Of a stretch of 9,070 nt of DNA, positions 5,962 through 9,070 are shown piece after piece. Made by a program: the position numbers and the translations under genes. The notes below the pieces were generated by a model. That model searched no databases. It saw only the letters and a list, made by a program, of their open reading frames with translations, and was not told the DNA's origin. Origin of the DNA: DASQGA01 sp035535315 (lineage in GTDB: Bacteria; Actinomycetota; Thermoleophilia; Gaiellales; Gaiellaceae); the NCBI GenBank assembly GCA_035535315.1, contig DATLQD010000170.1:1-9070 (forward strand), given 5' to 3'. Within the stretch, counting starts at the first letter, position 1. Every line of letters starts with the position of its first letter.

Positions 5962-6419
5962 TACGGATCGGCGGAGCGCCGTTTCGGCCGCCACTCGTAG
6001 CGCGCGTCTGGTTCATGTTCTTCGTTGTCACGACCGTCGGTTAGCTCGGCAAGTGTGAACCCGTGCCGCTCGTAAAAGCGGCGCGCACCTGTGTTCTTCT
6101 GGAACACGCTGAGCCACAGTCCCTGTGGGCGACGCTCCTTCGCCAGGGCGAGCAGCGCCGTCCCGACGCCTCGATTTTGCGCCTCCGGCTCCACCCAGAG
6201 GTGTCGTAGAACATCTTCGCCGAGCCCCGCGAACCCGACCACGCGACCGCCCTTCTCGGCGACCCACACCTCGTTGTTGGGCAGGAGCACGTCCCGGATG
6301 AAGGTGCGCGTCTCCGCATCGGTGTAGAGGTCGGGCAGATACGTCATCGCGGCGAGCGCGGCCAGGAACACGTCCGCCACGTCCTCGGTGTCGCCGGGCT
6401 CTACCGGTCGGATCTTCAC
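5958..6419 (-). CDS. GNAT-family N-acetyltransferase
   Basis: Acetyl-CoA-dependent acetyltransferase of about 153 residues; the substrate cannot be told. It begins KIRPVEPGDTEDVADVF, a typical GNAT first strand and helix. The acetyl-CoA motif A is LRHLWVEPEAQNRGVGTALL, containing Q-N-R-G-V-G, and the end has LWLSVFQKNTGARRFYERHGF, the usual motif B pattern with the conserved Asn and Tyr. GTG 6419 is preferred because family similarity begins there. GGAGG lies upstream but only two bases away, which is poor spacing. A TTG at 6449 would add ten residues but sits on a candidate -10 box. It is convergent with pruA, the two stop codons overlapping, and divergent from the cupredoxin gene. Confidence 0.9.
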   Translation of the reverse strand: MKIRPVEPGDTEDVADVFLAALAAMTYLPDLYTDAETRTFIRDVLLPNNEVWVAEKGGRVVGFAGLGEDVLRHLWVEPEAQNRGVGTALLALAKERRPQGLWLSVFQKNTGARRFYERHGFTLAELTDGRDNEEHEPDARYEWRPKRRSADPY

Positions 6420-6447
6420 GGCCTCCGAGGCTAGCGCGTGGGCGAGC

Positions 6448-6453
6448 AAAGTA
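6448..6453 (-). promoter_or_regulatory. Weak -10 candidate for the acetyltransferase gene
   Basis: TACTTT on the minus strand, 28 bases upstream of GTG 6419. It matches TAnnnT but no -35 is visible. If real, it excludes the TTG at 6449 as start. Confidence 0.3.
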
Positions 6454-6459
6454 GGACGG

Positions 6460-6479
6460 GCGGCGGTGCGAACTGCCGC
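6460..6479. promoter_or_regulatory. Dyad between divergent promoters, possible operator
   Basis: GCGGCGGT and ACTGCCGC form an inverted repeat with one mismatch around GCGA. It lies between the -10 candidates of the acetyltransferase and the cupredoxin operon, overlapping the -35 zone of the latter. In DNA this GC-rich, such a dyad can arise by chance. Confidence 0.3.
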
Positions 6480-6498
6480 TCCTTCTCCGACCCATCCG

Positions 6499-6504
6499 GA
6501 TAAT
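6499..6504 (+). promoter_or_regulatory. Candidate -10 box of the cupredoxin operon, leaderless
   Basis: GATAAT ends seven bases before GTG 6512 and no ribosome binding site lies between, the same arrangement as at pruA. No convincing -35 is seen. Confidence 0.5.
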
Positions 6505-6511
6505 CCCGGGC

Positions 6512-6949
6512 GTGGGATCTCGGGCCAGGCTCGTTCTGCTGGTGGCCACGGTGCTCGCGGCCGTCGTCCTCTTTCTCGTACTTCGACCCGGCGACGAGCA
6601 ACCGACGCAGTCCGCCACGACGACCAGCGAAACGTCTACCTCCACCGACAGCGAGACCGGAGCTACGACCACGGCGGAAACCCCCGGCGCCGTCCGGGTC
6701 CAAATCGAGGCGCGGGGAGACGGATCCGCCTCGATCCGCCGCGTCACGATCGAGCGGGGTCAGCGCGTGACGCTGATCGTGAGCTCCGACGTCGCCGACG
6801 AGGTCCACGTTCACGGGTACGACCTCATGGCTGACGTGGCACCGGGCTCGCCGGCCCGAATCTCGTTCGAAGCATCAGTTCCCGGGCGCTTCGACGTGGA
6901 GCTCGAGAGCCGGGCGATCCAGATCGCCGAGCTTCGCGTCAATCCTTGA
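6512..6949 (+). CDS. Membrane-anchored cupredoxin-like protein
   Basis: A 145-residue protein with an N-terminal hydrophobic segment (about 7-24) after two arginines, probably an uncleaved anchor or signal since there is no lipobox Cys. A low-complexity Thr/Ser/Glu linker (about 33-57) follows, then a beta-rich domain (60-145) resembling the cupredoxin fold, placed outside the membrane. The most distinctive motif is DEVHVHGYDL (96-105) with His99 and His101, followed by PGSPARISFEASVPGRFDVELE. The Cys and Met of a classical type 1 copper site are absent, so electron transfer by blue copper is not supported; another metal role or a purely structural role is possible. The start is GTG 6512 behind a -10 box. 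The stop overlaps the start of the polytopic membrane protein, so the two are very probably expressed together. Confidence 0.8.
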   Translation: MGSRARLVLLVATVLAAVVLFLVLRPGDEQPTQSATTTSETSTSTDSETGATTTAETPGAVRVQIEARGDGSASIRRVTIERGQRVTLIVSSDVADEVHVHGYDLMADVAPGSPARISFEASVPGRFDVELESRAIQIAELRVNP

Positions 6950-8310
6950 CGGTGCTCTTCGCACACGGGATCGGGGGGATCAAAGACCTTCCGGTACCCG
7001 CGTGGCTGTTCGGCTGGGGTGCAGCTCTAGTCCTCTTCGTCTCGTTTGTCGCGCTGGGCGTCCTCTGGAGGCGGCCGCTCCTGGAACGCGAGGACTGGGG
7101 CCAACCCCTGCCGGAGTCGATCCAGACCGTGCTCCTGTCCCGCGGGCTTCGCATCGCGCTGGGGGCGATGTCCTTCGGCCTGCTCGTGCTCGTGACCGTG
7201 GCCGCGTTCGTGGGCGACACCTCGCCGAGCCGGAATATCACGCCGACATTCGTCTACGTCGTCTTCTGGCTCGGTCTCGTGCCCGTCGTCGTCCTCCTGG
7301 GAGACGTGTGGCCGGTGCTGAATCCCTGGAAAGCGGCCGCGGACGCCCTGTCTTGGGTCCTGGACCGGATCGGTATCCAGACCGGCTCGGGGGCGGAGTA
7401 TCCGGCGCGCCTCGGGCGTTGGCCGGCGGCGTTCTTCCTCTTCCTCTATGCGGCCCTGGAGCTCGCGTACTGGAATCCGGCCGCTCCGAGGTCACTCGGG
7501 CTGGCGATTCTCATCTACTCGGCCCTCACCTGGATGGGGGCTGCAGTGTTCGGGCGAGCCGCCTGGTTCCCGAACGGCGAGGCGTTCACGGCCTACTTCG
7601 GCTTCCTCGCCCGCATGGCCGCGTTTGCCGTCCGCGAGCGCGAGGGCCGCAGGGAGGTCATCGCGCGCCCGCCGCTCGTGGGCCTGGCCTTCCGGCACGC
7701 CCGGCCGGGCTCGATTGCCTTCGTCGCCGTCATGCTCGGCTCGGTCGCCTTCGACGGGTTCAGCCGGACTATCTGGTGGCAGGACCGGCGCGCATCCCTC
7801 GCCGCCGTCTCGGTCGACCATTTTGCCTTGACCGGCACGCTGCTAAACGTGGCCGGGCTCGTCCTCGCGATCGCGTTCGTGGCCCTGGCCTACCTTGGCG
7901 CAGTCGAGCTCTCCCGCAGGAGGTCAGGTGCGCAAGGGGTCCATGCTGACCTCTACCTGGGCAGCCTGATCCCGATCGCGGCCGCCTATGCCGTCTCCCA
8001 CTACTTCTCGCTCTTGCTCATTCAGGGACAGGTCGCGATCACGCTCGCCTCAGATCCGCTGGGCCGCGGCTGGGACCTGTTCGGCACCGCCGACTTCCGT
8101 CCGAACATCGCTCCCCTCTCCCCCAACACGATCTGGTACGTGCAGGTGGCCGCGCTCGTGGGCGGACACATCCTCGGGCTCGCCCTCGCGCATGACCGGG
8201 CCCTCACCGTCGCTGGATCCCCGGAGCGCGCGATGCGGGCGCAGATTCCACTGCTCGCCCTCATGGTGCTCTACACCGTGGCCGGGCTCTGGCTCCTGTC
8301 CCAGAGCTAA
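6946..8310 (+). CDS. Polytopic membrane protein, function unproven
   Basis: A 454-residue protein with about ten hydrophobic spans (near 18-40, 65-90, 101-122, 160-177, 183-204, 213-229, 255-271, 300-322, 337-361, 395-417 and 433-451). Possible functional residues are the N-terminal AHGIGG (His7), VSHYFSLLLIQGQ (350-362, His352), the DPLGRGWDLFG loop (370-380) and GGHILGLALAHD with His408 and His416. From memory, actinobacterial relatives are often labelled fenitrothion hydrolase, a name taken from a pesticide-degrading strain; nothing in the sequence supports an organophosphate-hydrolase site. Membrane histidines beside a cupredoxin-like partner would suit metal or redox chemistry, but this is inference. 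TTG 6946 overlaps the upstream TGA as TTGA; GTG 6952 is an alternative start. Thirteen bases separate its stop from the convergent phosphohydrolase gene. Confidence 0.8.
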   Translation: MTVLFAHGIGGIKDLPVPAWLFGWGAALVLFVSFVALGVLWRRPLLEREDWGQPLPESIQTVLLSRGLRIALGAMSFGLLVLVTVAAFVGDTSPSRNITPTFVYVVFWLGLVPVVVLLGDVWPVLNPWKAAADALSWVLDRIGIQTGSGAEYPARLGRWPAAFFLFLYAALELAYWNPAAPRSLGLAILIYSALTWMGAAVFGRAAWFPNGEAFTAYFGFLARMAAFAVREREGRREVIARPPLVGLAFRHARPGSIAFVAVMLGSVAFDGFSRTIWWQDRRASLAAVSVDHFALTGTLLNVAGLVLAIAFVALAYLGAVELSRRRSGAQGVHADLYLGSLIPIAAAYAVSHYFSLLLIQGQVAITLASDPLGRGWDLFGTADFRPNIAPLSPNTIWYVQVAALVGGHILGLALAHDRALTVAGSPERAMRAQIPLLALMVLYTVAGLWLLSQS

Positions 8311-8323
8311 CTTTCGCGGTCGC

Positions 8324-9070
8324 TCAGGCGGTAGACGCGGTACCGAGCAGCTGGCGCCCGTCGAGCGAGTCCGGCACGGGAACGTCGAGAAGCGCGAGTA
8401 CGGTCGGAGCGACGTCGAGCACGTTTGCGCCGGCCGGCAACTCGCCCCCGGGCGTAATGTCGGGCCCAATGGCCCAGAGCCGCGACTCAACCGTGTGGTC
8501 GCCGGTCCGCGGGAGGTCAGGGGTGTTGGCTGGCGCCGAGAGCACGCCGACCCGGCTCGAGCGACAGGACTCGATCCTGCCGAGGTCGGTGCGAAAGACG
8601 ACCATCAGGTCGGGTACGTCGGGGTGCCGCTCCGCGCCGAATGCCTCCTCGGCGGTAACGACGTGGTCGACTACCCTCTCGCCGCTGGCCGGATCCTCGA
8701 GCTCCAGCAGCGCTTGCCGCAGCTCCGCGAGCACAGAGTCGGCCTCGGCACCCGGTTCGATGCAGCCGTAGGGCTCACGCCCACGAAGATTCAGCCTGAT
8801 CCCTCCGACACGGTTATTGGGTACAGCGATCGCGCGTGTGGAGGAAGACTCGAGTGGCCAGGTAAGCGACCCGGCGGCCTCGCGGAGCCGCTCGCGCGAT
8901 CGGCCCGGAACGAAGCGCCGGAGCGCCACGCGCAACCCGACCGGAAGCCGGGAGCGGATGCTCGCCACACGACCGCGGCCGGAGCCCGCCCCGAGGCGCA
9001 CGAGCAGCTCCGGAAGGAGCTGGGGGCCGCCGATTCGAGGGCCCATGCCGTGGCTCAGGAGGACCAGCGC
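8324..9070 (-). CDS. Alkaline-phosphatase-superfamily phosphohydrolase, C-terminal part
   Basis: 248 residues are visible; the frame stays open to the right edge, so the N-terminal part is missing. It resembles the predicted phosphohydrolase/phosphomutase group of the alkaline phosphatase superfamily (COG3379-like), metal-dependent enzymes acting on phosphoesters; the substrate is unknown. Seen in order are LVLLSHGMGP (2-11), LLPELL, STRAIAVPN (77-85), IRLNLRGREPYG (91-102), LEDPASGERVV (124-134), DVPDLMVVF (151-159), a metal-ligand GDH at 190-192, and the closing LDVAPTVLALLDVPVPDSLDGRQLL. The ATG at 9046 is internal: homologous sequence continues upstream of it to the edge. In this copy the usual SDHG metal motif reads SHG, without the Asp. 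It is convergent with the polytopic membrane protein. Confidence 0.82.
   Translation of the reverse strand, partial: ALVLLSHGMGPRIGGPQLLPELLVRLGAGSGRGRVASIRSRLPVGLRVALRRFVPGRSRERLREAAGSLTWPLESSSTRAIAVPNNRVGGIRLNLRGREPYGCIEPGAEADSVLAELRQALLELEDPASGERVVDHVVTAEEAFGAERHPDVPDLMVVFRTDLGRIESCRSSRVGVLSAPANTPDLPRTGDHTVESRLWAIGPDITPGGELPAGANVLDVAPTVLALLDVPVPDSLDGRQLLGTASTA

Noticed and set aside
4342..5994. 550-residue open frame antisense to pruA
   Set aside because: It mirrors pruA codon by codon, lacks recognisable domains and is rich in Arg, Ala and Leu, as expected from the complement of GC-rich coding DNA.
6946..8310. Organophosphate (fenitrothion) hydrolase as a functional call
   Set aside because: The protein is a multi-span membrane protein with no known hydrolase site; the name is an inherited label recalled from databases.
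9044..9046. ATG 9046 as the true start of the phosphohydrolase
   Set aside because: The frame is open to the window edge and family sequence (LVLLSHG) lies upstream of it.

Overview
This is a high-GC bacterial window, roughly two-thirds G+C by eye. It looks actinobacterial: it has WhiA, the whiA–gap–pgk–tpiA gene order, mostly GTG and TTG starts, and -10 boxes so close to the start codon that leaderless mRNAs are likely. A deep-branching, Thermoleophilia-like actinobacterium would fit, but this is a guess from protein style. The class cannot be proven from the window. No tRNA, rRNA, CRISPR array, insertion sequence or phage gene was seen.

Layout. Minus strand, 4297 down to 1: a methylated-DNA–protein cysteine methyltransferase overlaps whiA by 14 nt. 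A terminator-like hairpin and a 225-nt gap follow. Then comes lower glycolysis: gap (with its own promoter), pgk and tpiA (tpiA runs off the left edge). Plus strand, 4318–5961: pruA, the second enzyme of proline catabolism, diverges from the methyltransferase across only 20 nt. Minus strand, 5958–6419: a GNAT acetyltransferase whose stop codon shares a CTAG palindrome with the pruA stop. Plus strand, 6512–8310: a two-gene operon of a membrane-anchored cupredoxin-like protein and a polytopic membrane protein of unproven function. Minus strand, 8324–9070: the C-terminal part of an alkaline-phosphatase-superfamily phosphohydrolase, cut by the right edge.

Functionally, gap, pgk and tpiA encode three consecutive enzymes of lower glycolysis and gluconeogenesis. 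pruA feeds proline carbon to glutamate. The methyltransferase–whiA pair joins a DNA-repair gene to a sporulation and division regulator. The cupredoxin and polytopic protein are translationally overlapped and probably act together at the membrane.

The most unusual structure is between gap and pgk. The last 18 codons of gap, including the stop, occur a second time just upstream of pgk (1595–1648). The two copies differ at 8 of 54 bases and every difference is synonymous. Between them is a perfect 12-bp hairpin whose three-base loop is an ATG in frame with the second copy. This looks like the scar of recombination between two functional gap alleles. The scar still ends in a TGA that overlaps the probable TTG start of pgk.
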